In this document: piece after piece, positions 34,365 to 43,368 of the stretch
Numbering within the stretch: position 1 is the stretch's first letter
Layout: each line of letters starts with the position of its first letter
Source of the DNA: an uncultured Pelagibacteraceae bacterium
GTDB lineage: Bacteria; Pseudomonadota; Alphaproteobacteria; Pelagibacterales; Pelagibacteraceae
Assembly: GCA_902532565.1 (NCBI GenBank)
Contig: CACAIR010000001.1
Location: forward strand, 101,991-165,990
Reading direction: 5' to 3'
DNA: 64,000 nt
Position numbers and translations under genes: made by a program
The notes under the pieces: generated by a model
Database searches by the model: none
The model's input: the letters and a program-made list of their open reading frames with translations, nothing else
Told to the model about the DNA's origin: nothing

Positions 34365-35807
34365 ATGTACGAAAAATTTGGGCAATTCATTGATGGTAAC
34401 TGGCAAAAATCTGAGAAAAATGAAACTTACGAAGTAATTAACCCTGCAACTGAGGAAATAATTGGTAAAGCGTCTAAAGCTGGAAGATCTGATGTTGAAA
34501 AGGCTCTTAAATCTGCAGAAAAAGGATTAAAAGTTTGGAGAAACACAGCCCCATGGCAAAGATCTTATATAATTAGAAAAATAGCAGACAAGATAAGGGA
34601 AAAGCAAAACGTTCTTGCAAAATGGTTAACTTTAGAAGTTGGAAAGCCTTTAGCAGAGGGTGTGGGTGAAGCTGGTGGAGCTGCTGATATATTTGAGTGG
34701 AATGCAGAAGAAACAAAAAGAATATACGGACAAACTGTAGAAAGTCGATTTCCAGATACTAGAGTTCATGTTTATTATCAGCCAGTTGGCGTGGTTGCTG
34801 CATTGGTCCCATGGAATTTTCCATTAATATTAGCATCAAGAAAAATATCAACTGCTCTTGCTGCAGGTTGTTCAGTGATTTGTAAACCAGATGTAATTAC
34901 ACCTGGAACCGTAATGGAATTGGTTGATATTTGTAGGGAAAGTGGAGTACCCGAAGGGGTCGTAAACTTGCTTTCTGGTGATCCTGCATCTGTTTCAGAA
35001 CAACTTATAGAATCCGATATTGTTAAAAAAGTTTCTATTACTGGTTCTACTAGAGTTGGAAAACTAATTTTAAAAAAAGCTGCTGACAAGGTTCAAAGAG
35101 TTACTATGGAGCTAAGTGGTCACTCTCCTTTCATCGTTTTTGAAGACTCAAATATAGATACGGTAGCTGACATGGCGATTACAGCAAAATTTAGAAATAA
35201 CGGTCAAGTTTGTATATCTCCTAATCGATTTTATATTCAAGAGAGTAAAAAAGATGAGTTTATAAATAAATTTATAGAGAAAACCAAAAAACTTAAAATA
35301 GGCAATGGTTTAGATGAAGGTGTTCAGCTTGGACCAATGACAACAGCAAAAAGACTTAGTGAAATTGAAGAACTTGTTGAAAAAACAAAAAAAGAAGGTG
35401 CTAAAGTTTTACTAGGTGGAAAAAGACCATCTGGTTTTAATAAAGGTTATTTTTATGAGCCTACTGTTTTTGATGATGTAAAAGATGATTTTACAATAAT
35501 GAAACAAGAACCTTTTGGACCGTTAGTCCCTATGCTTTCATTCAAAACTTTTGATGAAGTAATTGAGAGAGCTAATAATAATGATTTAGGCTTATGTAGT
35601 TATATTTACACAAACTCGATGGAACAGGCACATAAAGCTTCTGAGTTAATGGAAACTGGGTGTGTTGCAGTCAATACTGCTGCTGTAGCTATTGCTGAAG
35701 CACCTTTTGGAGGAATCAAACAGACTGGTTATGGTCGTGAAGGTGGATCAATGGCAATTAAAGATTATTTAAATGTTAAATATACTCATCTCGGTCTTAA
35801 AAATTAA
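34365..35807 (+). CDS. NAD(P)-dependent aldehyde dehydrogenase
   Basis: 480-residue ALDH. It shows VPWNFPLILASRK, the cofactor motif ITGSTRVGKLI, the general base in TMELSGHSPF and the catalytic Cys in NNGQVCISPNRF. It starts the rightward run ALDH-aldolase-dehydrogenase. It is succinate-semialdehyde dehydrogenase-like in sequence, but context suggests an aldehyde from sugar or inositol breakdown, possibly replacing IolA. The substrate is unproven. Confidence 0.88.
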   Translation: MYEKFGQFIDGNWQKSEKNETYEVINPATEEIIGKASKAGRSDVEKALKSAEKGLKVWRNTAPWQRSYIIRKIADKIREKQNVLAKWLTLEVGKPLAEGVGEAGGAADIFEWNAEETKRIYGQTVESRFPDTRVHVYYQPVGVVAALVPWNFPLILASRKISTALAAGCSVICKPDVITPGTVMELVDICRESGVPEGVVNLLSGDPASVSEQLIESDIVKKVSITGSTRVGKLILKKAADKVQRVTMELSGHSPFIVFEDSNIDTVADMAITAKFRNNGQVCISPNRFYIQESKKDEFINKFIEKTKKLKIGNGLDEGVQLGPMTTAKRLSEIEELVEKTKKEGAKVLLGGKRPSGFNKGYFYEPTVFDDVKDDFTIMKQEPFGPLVPMLSFKTFDEVIERANNNDLGLCSYIYTNSMEQAHKASELMETGCVAVNTAAVAIAEAPFGGIKQTGYGREGGSMAIKDYLNVKYTHLGLKN

Positions 35808-36602
35808 ATGAGAGAAAATAAAATAAAAAAGATGATGGGTGAAGGGAAACCAGTCATTAATGGTTGGCTTCAAATACCAAGCACTGTGTCTGCAGAGGCA
35901 ATGGCTCATCAGGGTTGGGACTCATTAACTATAGATATGCAACATGGTTTAGTTGATTATTCAAATGCTCTTCCAATGTTGCAAACTATTTCATCTACAA
36001 ATGTAACTCCATTAGCAAGAGTAAATTGGAATGAACCAGGTCAAATAATGAAAATATTAGATGCAGGTTGTTATGGTGTTATTTGTCCAATGGTCAGTAA
36101 CAAAGAAGAGGCTGAAAAATTTGTACAAGCTTGCATGTATCCACCTAATGGATATAGAAGTTTTGGACCAGTAAGAGGACTTATTTACGGAGGATCTGAT
36201 TATGCCAAACATGCAGATCAAGAAATGCTTAAGTTTGCAATGATAGAAACTAAAGAGTCTTTAGACAAGCTTGATGAAATAATGACTGTGAAAGGTTTAG
36301 ACGGTATTTATATTGGCCCAGCGGACCTTAGTTTAGCTATTGGTGAAGAACCAGGATTTGATAAACCGGAAAATTCAAAAGCATATTCCCAAATTCTAAA
36401 AATTTTAGAGCATGCAAAAAAAAATAAAATTTTTGCAGGTATTCATAATGGTACACCTGAATATGCTTTAAAAATGATTGAGAAAGGATTTAATTTTGTA
36501 ACTGTTGGAGCAGATCAAAGAGCTATGAGCACTGGTGCTAAAGCAATAGTTGAAAAAATGAAAGGCTCATCAAACAAAAAAGAAGAGTCAAAAGCATATT
36601 AA
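35808..36602 (+). CDS. HpcH/HpaI family class II aldolase
   Basis: 264-residue metal-dependent aldolase of the 4-hydroxy-2-oxoheptanedioate/KDGal-type family. Visible are the DSLTIDMQHGLVDYSNAL motif, LARVNWNEPGQIMKILDAG and the ligand-rich MIETKESLDKLDEI segment followed by GIYIGPADLSLAIG. It cleaves 2-keto-3-deoxy sugar acids. It begins directly after the ALDH stop and could split a deoxy keto acid from inositol degradation, standing in for IolJ (inference). Confidence 0.9.
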   Translation: MRENKIKKMMGEGKPVINGWLQIPSTVSAEAMAHQGWDSLTIDMQHGLVDYSNALPMLQTISSTNVTPLARVNWNEPGQIMKILDAGCYGVICPMVSNKEEAEKFVQACMYPPNGYRSFGPVRGLIYGGSDYAKHADQEMLKFAMIETKESLDKLDEIMTVKGLDGIYIGPADLSLAIGEEPGFDKPENSKAYSQILKILEHAKKNKIFAGIHNGTPEYALKMIEKGFNFVTVGADQRAMSTGAKAIVEKMKGSSNKKEESKAY

Positions 36603-36604
36603 AA

Positions 36605-37567
36605 GTGCCAGAAAAAAAGAAAATTCTTGTAATTCAAAACATCCATCAAGAAGGTATAAATTTGCTCAAAGGTAATTCCAGTTATGAATTTGAAATCTTT
36701 GATGAAATTAATGAGGACTTGAAACAGAAAATAGTTGATTGTGATGCAATCTCAATAAGAACAGCAAAATTACCTAATGAAATAATTAGCTCTGCTAAAA
36801 AACTTCAGGTTATTTCTAGACATGGAGTTGGTTACGATAATATTGATCTTAAAAGTACCAAGGAAATTGGAGCAACCTTAACTATAACAGCAACTGCTAA
36901 TGCTGTGGCTGTAGCAGAACATGTAATGTTTATGCTTTTAAATATTTCAAAAAGAAAAGATATGTATGATCAATCAGTAAAATTAGGAAAATTTAATGAC
37001 AGAAATAAATTACCAAAAACAATTGAACTCTGGGGAAAAAATATTTTAATTGCAGGTTTTGGTAGAATTGGACAAGCATTGATAAAAAGATGTTTGGGTT
37101 TTGAAATGAATGTTTTTGTTTATGACCCTTACATAAATGATGAAAAAATAAAATCTTTGGGAGGAAAAAAAGTAAATGATATAAAAGAAGCAGTTAAAGA
37201 GATGGATGCTATCTCTTTACATATGCCTCTAAACGACGAGACAAAAAATATTATAAACTATGATCTTTTAAGATCTATGAAAACAAATTGTATTGTTATT
37301 AATGCAGCTAGAGGTGGAATAATTAATGAAATCGATTTAGACAAAGCATTGAGAGAAAATTTAATTTTTGGTGCAGGTTTAGATGTATTTGAAACAGAAC
37401 CGCCTAAATCTGAAAATCCATTACTTAAAAATGATAAGGTTTTTTTAAGTCCACACACTGCAGCATTCACAGAAGAATGTATGATAAGAATGGGAAAAGA
37501 AACAATACAAAATATTATTGATTTTTTTGAAAAAAAATTAGACAAATCTAAAATAGTTAAACTTTAA
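36605..37567 (+). CDS. D-2-hydroxyacid dehydrogenase (SerA/phosphoglycerate dehydrogenase-like)
   Basis: 320 residues from a GTG start. The Rossmann motif ILIAGFGRIGQALIKR is canonical. The catalytic residues are Arg in AARGGIINE, Glu in FETEPP and His in LSPHTAAFT. It lacks the ACT regulatory domain of SerA. It follows the aldolase by two bases and probably oxidises or reduces a C3-C6 hydroxy acid in the same pathway. Biosynthetic SerA is less likely here. Confidence 0.88.
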   Translation: MPEKKKILVIQNIHQEGINLLKGNSSYEFEIFDEINEDLKQKIVDCDAISIRTAKLPNEIISSAKKLQVISRHGVGYDNIDLKSTKEIGATLTITATANAVAVAEHVMFMLLNISKRKDMYDQSVKLGKFNDRNKLPKTIELWGKNILIAGFGRIGQALIKRCLGFEMNVFVYDPYINDEKIKSLGGKKVNDIKEAVKEMDAISLHMPLNDETKNIINYDLLRSMKTNCIVINAARGGIINEIDLDKALRENLIFGAGLDVFETEPPKSENPLLKNDKVFLSPHTAAFTEECMIRMGKETIQNIIDFFEKKLDKSKIVKL

Positions 37568-37569
37568 TT

Positions 37570-38070
37570 ATGCGAATAAACTTAAAAAATTTTGGTCTTT
37601 TGGAAACCTTAGTAACATTATCAATCATTTATGTAATTGGAATGCTTATATGGACAGCAAGCACCAGACCCGCAGTTGAAGCAAAAGCAAATCTCGTAAA
37701 AGAAAACCATCAAAAAGTTGTAGATTTTATAAATGGTGAAATAAATAATTGTGGAAATAACGACGAGGATAAGAAAACTATTTGGGGTGATGCTTGCAAT
37801 GAAGAATGGATTTCATCAAAAGTTGTAAATTATATAAATAATAATTTAAATATTGAAAATCCATTTTCAAAAGATTCAAAAGTAAAAACTGATCCAGATC
37901 CAAGAATTAAAGCTGAGGGAAAAGCAGGACAGTCAGTAGAGATGGGAGTAATTTTTGTTATGTCATCAAATTTTTTATCTGAACCTGGTTCTGAATGGGT
38001 TGTAGGAACATGTTTTAAATCTCCATGTGTTGCAGCAGGTAACAACGAATTAACTTCGCTTTATAGATAA
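37570..38070 (+). CDS. small protein with pilin-like N terminus
   Basis: 166 residues. The N terminus FGLLETLVTLSIIYVIGMLIW resembles the hydrophobic helix of type IV pilins, which usually follow GFTLIELV; here Glu lies at +3 after the Gly rather than +5, so true processing is uncertain. The exported part is charged with several Cys (NNCGNN, DACNE, GTCFKSPC) that could form disulfides. It sits two bases after the dehydrogenase gene and does not match the metabolic operon. I do not know its function. Confidence 0.7.
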   Translation: MRINLKNFGLLETLVTLSIIYVIGMLIWTASTRPAVEAKANLVKENHQKVVDFINGEINNCGNNDEDKKTIWGDACNEEWISSKVVNYINNNLNIENPFSKDSKVKTDPDPRIKAEGKAGQSVEMGVIFVMSSNFLSEPGSEWVVGTCFKSPCVAAGNNELTSLYR

Positions 38071-38973
38071 TTAATTTTTGAAAACTTCAATTTTAGATTT
38101 ACTCAAAGTCTCAGTTAAATATTTATAACCTATCTTTGCATATTCAAATGGATTAGCTTTTGCTGGATCTTGTTCAGCTTCTACTACCAACCAACCTGAA
38201 TAATTATTTTTTTTTAAAACTTCAAATAATGGTTCGTAATCGATACAACCATCACCTGGAACAGTGAATGCACCTTTAAGAAAAGCTGCTCTAAAACTCA
38301 AATTTTCTTTTAAAGATTTTTCAAGAACATCTTTTCTTATATCTTTACAATGAACATGAAAAAGTCTCTCATTATAATTCTCTAATATCGATTTAGAGTC
38401 CCCTTTTGCAAAGAGCATATGACCTGTATCTAGAGTTAATTTAACACTATCATGAGTATTATCTAAAAGTCTTTCTGTATCTCTTTGTGTCTCAATAACA
38501 GTTCCCATGTGATGATGATATGCTAGTGGCATTCCTTGATCTTCAAGATATTTGCCCAATTCTGAAATTTTATTACAAAATTTATTCCATTCATCTTTTT
38601 CCATTTGGGGTCTTGTTGATAATTTTCTACTAGGATCTCCTTGGATTGATCCTGATACTTCTGCTAATACTATGCATGGGGAATTACAGTCCTTAAATAA
38701 TTTTAGTTGTTCTTGAATTAATTTTTTTTCATCCTCTACTGTATTTTTCCTCAAATTTGATCCATACCAACCTGAGCAAAGTTGAAGATTAAACTGACTT
38801 AATTTTGGAAGTAATTCTGATGATTTTTTTGGAAATTTTCCGCCAGACTCAATTCCAATATACCCTGCTTTACTTGCTTCATCTAAACATTGTTCTAATG
38901 ATGTATCACCACCTAGTTCTGGCATGTCATCGTTACTCCATGCTATTGGTGCTACTCCTAATTTTACTGGCAT
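38071..38973 (-). CDS. iolE: myo-inosose-2 dehydratase
   Basis: 300-residue TIM-barrel metal enzyme of the xylose isomerase-like superfamily. The N-terminal VKLGVAPIAWSNDDMPELGG is a hallmark of IolE. Metal-site residues are in ESGGKFPK, LTLDTGH and FHVHCKD. It removes water from 2-keto-myo-inositol to give trihydroxycyclohexanedione for IolD. It is transcribed leftward between the pilin-like gene and the Gfo/Idh/MocA genes. Confidence 0.92.
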   Translation of the reverse strand: MPVKLGVAPIAWSNDDMPELGGDTSLEQCLDEASKAGYIGIESGGKFPKKSSELLPKLSQFNLQLCSGWYGSNLRKNTVEDEKKLIQEQLKLFKDCNSPCIVLAEVSGSIQGDPSRKLSTRPQMEKDEWNKFCNKISELGKYLEDQGMPLAYHHHMGTVIETQRDTERLLDNTHDSVKLTLDTGHMLFAKGDSKSILENYNERLFHVHCKDIRKDVLEKSLKENLSFRAAFLKGAFTVPGDGCIDYEPLFEVLKKNNYSGWLVVEAEQDPAKANPFEYAKIGYKYLTETLSKSKIEVFKN

Positions 38974-39004
38974 TATATTTTCTTATTTAATAAACTATAT
39001 CTTG

Positions 39005-40150
39005 ATGAATGCAATGCGATCGAACAAAATATTTTTTGGAATTGTTGGTGGTGGACCAAATTCTTGGATTGGGCACGTTCATAGAATATCTGCAAGATTT
39101 GATAATAGATACACCTTGTGTGCAGGAGTATTTTCAAGAAATAAAAATATTTCTAAGAAATTCGGAGCTAGTCTTGGTTTAGATCCAAACAGATGTTACT
39201 CAAATTACAGTGAAATGGCTTTAAAAGAGGCAAAAAGGAAAGATGGCATTAAAGTAGTTGCAATCATGACTCCCCCATCAAGTCATCAACGGATTGCAGA
39301 AAAATTTATTGAAAAAAATATTAATATTATTTCAGATAAACCTTTTGCCGGAGATATTTTACAAGCCAAAAAATTATACAAAAAAATTAAATCAAATAAA
39401 AAAATTAAATATGCTCTTACTCATAATTACTCTGCTTATCCAATGGTCAGGGAAGCAAGAAAGATGGTTGAGTTAGGTAAAATTGGTAAAGTTGAATACT
39501 TAAATGTTGAATATATACAAGATTGGTCTGAAGGAGAACAAATTACATCAAAGAATGCAAAAAGAATTCTTAAATGGAAAATGGATAAATCAATCGTCGG
39601 ATGTTCAGCAGTTCTTAATGAAATAGGATCACATGCTTACCACTTAGCAATCTATATATCAGGCCAAAAAGCAAAAAAAATTTACGCAGACGTAGAGCAA
39701 ATTTCTAAAAAAATTAAATGTGATAAAAATGCTAGAGTTCTTATTAATTTTGATAATGGAGCAAAAGGCCAGCTTTGGACAAATGTTTTAGCAAAAGGAG
39801 GGGTTTATGGACTAAGAATTAGAGTTTATGGTAGCAAAGGAAGTTTGGAGTGGGTACAAAATGATCCTAATTACCTAAAATTTAATCCTTCAAAGGGTGC
39901 TGTCATCTTAAAAGAAAGAGATTTTTATTTCTCAAAATTTTCTAAAAAATTTTCAAGAGTAAAATATGGTCATCCAGAGGGATATTTAGATGCTTTTGCA
40001 AATATTTATAAAGAATTCGCAGATTTTTTAAATAATAAATCAAAAAAAAAATTTTTCTTTCCAAATGAAGATGAAGGGTTAGAAACAGCTAAATTTATAA
40101 ACGCTTGTAAAATTTCCTCAAATAAAAAAAAATGGGTAGAAGTAAAATAA
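39005..40150 (+). CDS. Gfo/Idh/MocA family oxidoreductase
   Basis: About 381 residues from ATG 39005 (or 39014); the track start at 38924 lies inside iolE. The NAD site GIVGGGPNSWIGHVHRIS is typical of a branch of the family, the family's EKP motif is ISDKPFAGD, and LNEIGSHAYHLAIYISG holds the His of the second domain. It overlaps the next dehydrogenase gene by 19 bases. Substrate probably an inositol isomer or a keto derivative. Confidence 0.86.
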   Translation: MNAMRSNKIFFGIVGGGPNSWIGHVHRISARFDNRYTLCAGVFSRNKNISKKFGASLGLDPNRCYSNYSEMALKEAKRKDGIKVVAIMTPPSSHQRIAEKFIEKNINIISDKPFAGDILQAKKLYKKIKSNKKIKYALTHNYSAYPMVREARKMVELGKIGKVEYLNVEYIQDWSEGEQITSKNAKRILKWKMDKSIVGCSAVLNEIGSHAYHLAIYISGQKAKKIYADVEQISKKIKCDKNARVLINFDNGAKGQLWTNVLAKGGVYGLRIRVYGSKGSLEWVQNDPNYLKFNPSKGAVILKERDFYFSKFSKKFSRVKYGHPEGYLDAFANIYKEFADFLNNKSKKKFFFPNEDEGLETAKFINACKISSNKKKWVEVK

Positions 40151-41145
40151 ATATAGCACTTTTTGGTCTAGGAAGAATTGGATTAATGCATGGGAAAAAC
40201 CTCATGAGAAATAAAGATTTTAATTTACAATATGTTTTTGATTTAAATAAAAAATTAACTCAAAAAGTATCGAAAATTCTTAAATCGAAACCAATAAATA
40301 ATCCATTAGAAGCTTTAAAAGATAGTAAATTAGATGCAGTTTTTATTGCGTCCTCCACTTCAACACATATTAAGCTTATAGTTGACTCTGTTAAATATAA
40401 AAAAGTAATATTTTGTGAAAAACCTTTAGACTTAAATATTAATAAAATAAACGATTGTAAGAGAAAAATAAAAAAATTAAGACCCAAAATTCAATTAGGT
40501 TTTAATAGAAGGTATGATCCTGGTCATAATGGTTTAAAAAAACATTTATTAAGTGGCAAAATAGGAAAGTTAGAAAAAATTATAATAACAAGTAGGGATC
40601 CTGCCCCACCTTCGTTTAAATATTTAAAAGAGTCAGGAGGTATTTTTAGAGATATGATGATTCATGATTTTGATCTTGTGAGATTTTATCTTGGAAATGA
40701 TGAACCAAAACATCTTATTGCTGCTGGTAGCAATATATCTAACTATAAATTTAATAACATTAAAGATTATGAGTTAGCTTCATGTATGATAAAATCTGAA
40801 AAAGGTGTTCAATGCATAATTACCAATTCAAGACATTGTAGCTTTGGTTATGATCAAAGAGTTGAGATTTTTGGCTCTAACGGGATGATAATTTCCGAAA
40901 ATAAAAGAGAAAAAGAAATATCTTTACATTTAAAAAATTCAACATCGGGTAAAGAACCATTAATGCATTTTTTTATTGAGAGATATAAAGAAGCTTACAA
41001 AAAACAACTTATTGATTTTGCAAATTTAGTTAAGAAGAAAATTGTACCACTTGCAGGGTTTGAGGAAGGAAGAAGGGCATTAATAATGGCAAATGCTGCA
41101 CGTAAATCTATAAATTCCAAAAAATTTGAGAAAGTTGTTTTCTAA
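40132..41145 (+). CDS. iolG: inositol 2-dehydrogenase-like Gfo/Idh/MocA oxidoreductase
   Basis: 337 residues. The N-terminal IALFGLGRIGLMHGKN and EKP motif FCEKPLD are followed by GGIFRDMMIHDFDLVRFYLG, the signature shared by IolG enzymes. It would oxidise myo-inositol to 2-keto-myo-inositol, upstream of IolE and IolD. Its start overlaps the preceding gene, suggesting coupling. Scyllo-inositol dehydrogenase is an alternative. Confidence 0.87.
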   Translation: MGRSKINIALFGLGRIGLMHGKNLMRNKDFNLQYVFDLNKKLTQKVSKILKSKPINNPLEALKDSKLDAVFIASSTSTHIKLIVDSVKYKKVIFCEKPLDLNINKINDCKRKIKKLRPKIQLGFNRRYDPGHNGLKKHLLSGKIGKLEKIIITSRDPAPPSFKYLKESGGIFRDMMIHDFDLVRFYLGNDEPKHLIAAGSNISNYKFNNIKDYELASCMIKSEKGVQCIITNSRHCSFGYDQRVEIFGSNGMIISENKREKEISLHLKNSTSGKEPLMHFFIERYKEAYKKQLIDFANLVKKKIVPLAGFEEGRRALIMANAARKSINSKKFEKVVF

Positions 41146-41246
41146 TTGAATCAACTAAAACGAGAATACAACCTCCTGACTTTACAAGTTAACAATATTT
41201 TGATTGAATTCTGTTTTAAAAAGTTAACTTTAATAAAAGGATAATA

Positions 41247-42170
41247 ATGAAAACAATCAAAAACTTTATATTAGCTTTATCTGCATGGGCAATGATGTCT
41301 GTGTCTGCTTTAGCTGTAGATATAATTGTAGTTTCTCATGGTCAAGCTAATGACCCTTTTTGGTCTGTTGCTAAAAATGGTGTAGATGCTGGATGTAAAG
41401 ATATGGGAGTATCTTGTAAATATACAGCGCCTGCAACTTTTGACATGGTAGAAATGGCTAAACTAATTGACAATGCTGTATCACAAAAACCAAAAGGTAT
41501 TGTGATTACATTACCAGATGCTGCTGCTTTAGGAAAATCAGTTAAAGCTGCAATAGCTGCTGGTATACCAGTTATTTCAATGAACTCAGGTTCAGACGAC
41601 TATGCATCTCTGGGAATTAGCGCACATGTTGGTCAAACTGAGTTTGAAGCTGGTGTAGGTGGCGGACAAAAAATGAAAGCTGCTGGTGGAAAAAAAGCAT
41701 TATGTGTAAACCACGAAGTTGGAAACGTTGCACTTGATAGAAGATGTGCAGGTTTCAAAAAAGGATTTGGTGGTTCAGTTGATATTTTAGGCACATCAAA
41801 TGACCCAACTGAAATTCAAAAAGCTGTAGCTGCTAAGTTAGGTGGCGGATATGATACTATTCTAACTTTAGGTGCAGGTTTATCAGGTGAAGCAGCTCTC
41901 AAAGCATTAGAATCTGCTGGAAAAGTTGGTTCAGTTAAACTTGGAACATTTGATATGTCTCCAAATATGTTAAAAGCTGCTGCTGCAGGAAAAGTAGAGT
42001 TTTTAATTGACCAACAACAATACTTACAGGGTTATTTGCCGATTGCTATTTTTGGACAATACATGAGATGGGGAACGATGCCTGCTGGTGTAGTAATGAC
42101 TGGTCCAGGATTCGTAACTCCAGACAATGCGTCTAAAGTTATTAAATGGGCAGCTCAAGGTTATAGATAA
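41247..42170 (+). CDS. sugar/inositol ABC transporter substrate-binding protein (FrcB-like)
   Basis: 307 residues with a signal peptide (FILALSAWAMMSVSALA). The mature protein starts VDIIVVSHGQANDPFWSVAKNG, a FrcB/IbpA-like pocket. Two Cys pairs (AGCKDMGVSC and LCVNHEVGN with RRCAGF) may form disulfides. It has a modest AAAGGATA ribosome site. A strong terminator follows, before the permease. The nearby iol genes make inositol a likely ligand; fructose is an alternative. Confidence 0.9.
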   Translation: MKTIKNFILALSAWAMMSVSALAVDIIVVSHGQANDPFWSVAKNGVDAGCKDMGVSCKYTAPATFDMVEMAKLIDNAVSQKPKGIVITLPDAAALGKSVKAAIAAGIPVISMNSGSDDYASLGISAHVGQTEFEAGVGGGQKMKAAGGKKALCVNHEVGNVALDRRCAGFKKGFGGSVDILGTSNDPTEIQKAVAAKLGGGYDTILTLGAGLSGEAALKALESAGKVGSVKLGTFDMSPNMLKAAAAGKVEFLIDQQQYLQGYLPIAIFGQYMRWGTMPAGVVMTGPGFVTPDNASKVIKWAAQGYR

Positions 42171-42180
42171 GAAATAATTT

Positions 42181-42217
42181 AAAGGCCTGACTGATATTCA
42201 GTCAGGCCTTTTTTTTA
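42181..42217 (+). terminator. strong intrinsic terminator between binding-protein and permease genes
   Basis: A perfect 14-bp GC-rich stem (AAAGGCCTGACTGA and its complement) with a 3-base loop is followed by a long T-run. It is the strongest terminator in the window and lies between the binding-protein stop and the permease start, so permease and ATPase expression depends on read-through or another promoter. Confidence 0.9.
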
Positions 42218-42240
42218 TCTTTTTTAAATTATAATTTTTT

Positions 42241-43368
42241 ATGTTCATAAAATCTCAAACCATTAAATCAAAGAAAGAAACCGGTAAAGATGAAAGACTT
42301 AAAAAAATTTCTCCACTAAGAGTATTATTAAATCGACCAGAACTTGGAGCTTTAGGGGGAGCAATTTTAGTATTTATATTTTTTGGAATTGTTGCTGGTG
42401 ATACTGGTATGTTTAGTGCATATGGAACATTAAACTTTTTAGATGTATCAGCTAACCTAGGAATTATTGCTATTGCTGCCGCCATGTTAATGATTGGTGG
42501 AGAATTCGATTTATCAATTGGATCTATGATTGGTTTTGCTGGTATTTGTATTGCAATACCTGCTATTTATTGGGGTTGGCCTTTATGGATGGCAATTATT
42601 TTTGCTTTTGCCATGGCAGTTTTAATTGGCTACTTTAATGGAATAATGGTTGTCAAATCTGGACTTCCGTCATTTATCGTAACTCTAGCAATGCTCTTTA
42701 TATTAAGAGGAGCAACCTTAGCAATTACAAGATTGATAACAGGAAGAACACAAGTTCCTGGTTTGAGGGTCTTGATAGAAGATGATCCAATAGCATGGAT
42801 ATTTGCAACAGATACTTTCCAATGGCTTTTTACTTGGCTAGGATCCATGAAACTAATTGAGTTAAGAACTGATGGTACCCCATTGGCAACTGGTATACCG
42901 CCATCAGTAATATGGTTTATAGCTCTAACTTTATTTGCAACATGGATATTAATGAAAACAAGATATGGAAATTGGATTTTTGCTGCAGGTGGAGATAAAG
43001 TAGGAGCAACTAACGTAGGTGTTCCTGTCGGAAGAGTAAAAATTAGTTTGTTCATTGGTACAGCTGTAGCATCTACAATATTTGCATGTATTCAAGTTTT
43101 AGATGCTGGTTCGGCTGACACAATGAGAGGAACATTGAAAGAATTAGAGGCTATAGCTGCCGCTGTTGTTGGAGGATGTTTATTAACAGGTGGTTATGGG
43201 TCAGCAATTGGTGCCGCATTAGGGGCAATTATTTTTGGAACAGTTTCGATGGGAATATTTTATACAGATGTAGATACAGATTGGTTTAAAGTATTTTTAG
43301 GGGCAATGATGTTAATTGCAGTTGTATTTAACAATTATATTAGAAAAAAAGTTACGGAAACTAAATAA
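42241..43368 (+). CDS. sugar ABC permease (FrcC/RbsC-like)
   Basis: 375-residue integral membrane permease. Segments typical of the family include [20 protein letters not shown] and [21 protein letters not shown] long N-terminal cytoplasmic stretch and an extra loop at about 170-210 exceed the usual 330 residues of RbsC but fit FrcC size. Its stop overlaps the ATPase start by one base. Confidence 0.9.
   Translation: MFIKSQTIKSKKETGKDERLKKISPLRVLLNRPELGALGGAILVFIFFGIVAGDTGMFSAYGTLNFLDVSANLGIIAIAAAMLMIGGEFDLSIGSMIGFAGICIAIPAIYWGWPLWMAIIFAFAMAVLIGYFNGIMVVKSGLPSFIVTLAMLFILRGATLAITRLITGRTQVPGLRVLIEDDPIAWIFATDTFQWLFTWLGSMKLIELRTDGTPLATGIPPSVIWFIALTLFATWILMKTRYGNWIFAAGGDKVGATNVGVPVGRVKISLFIGTAVASTIFACIQVLDAGSADTMRGTLKELEAIAAAVVGGCLLTGGYGSAIGAALGAIIFGTVSMGIFYTDVDTDWFKVFLGAMMLIAVVFNNYIRKKVTETK

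Noticed and set aside
42630-43055. 141-codon minus-strand ORF opposite the permease
   Set aside because: It is antisense to a well supported permease in an AT-rich genome and has no family features or ribosome site.
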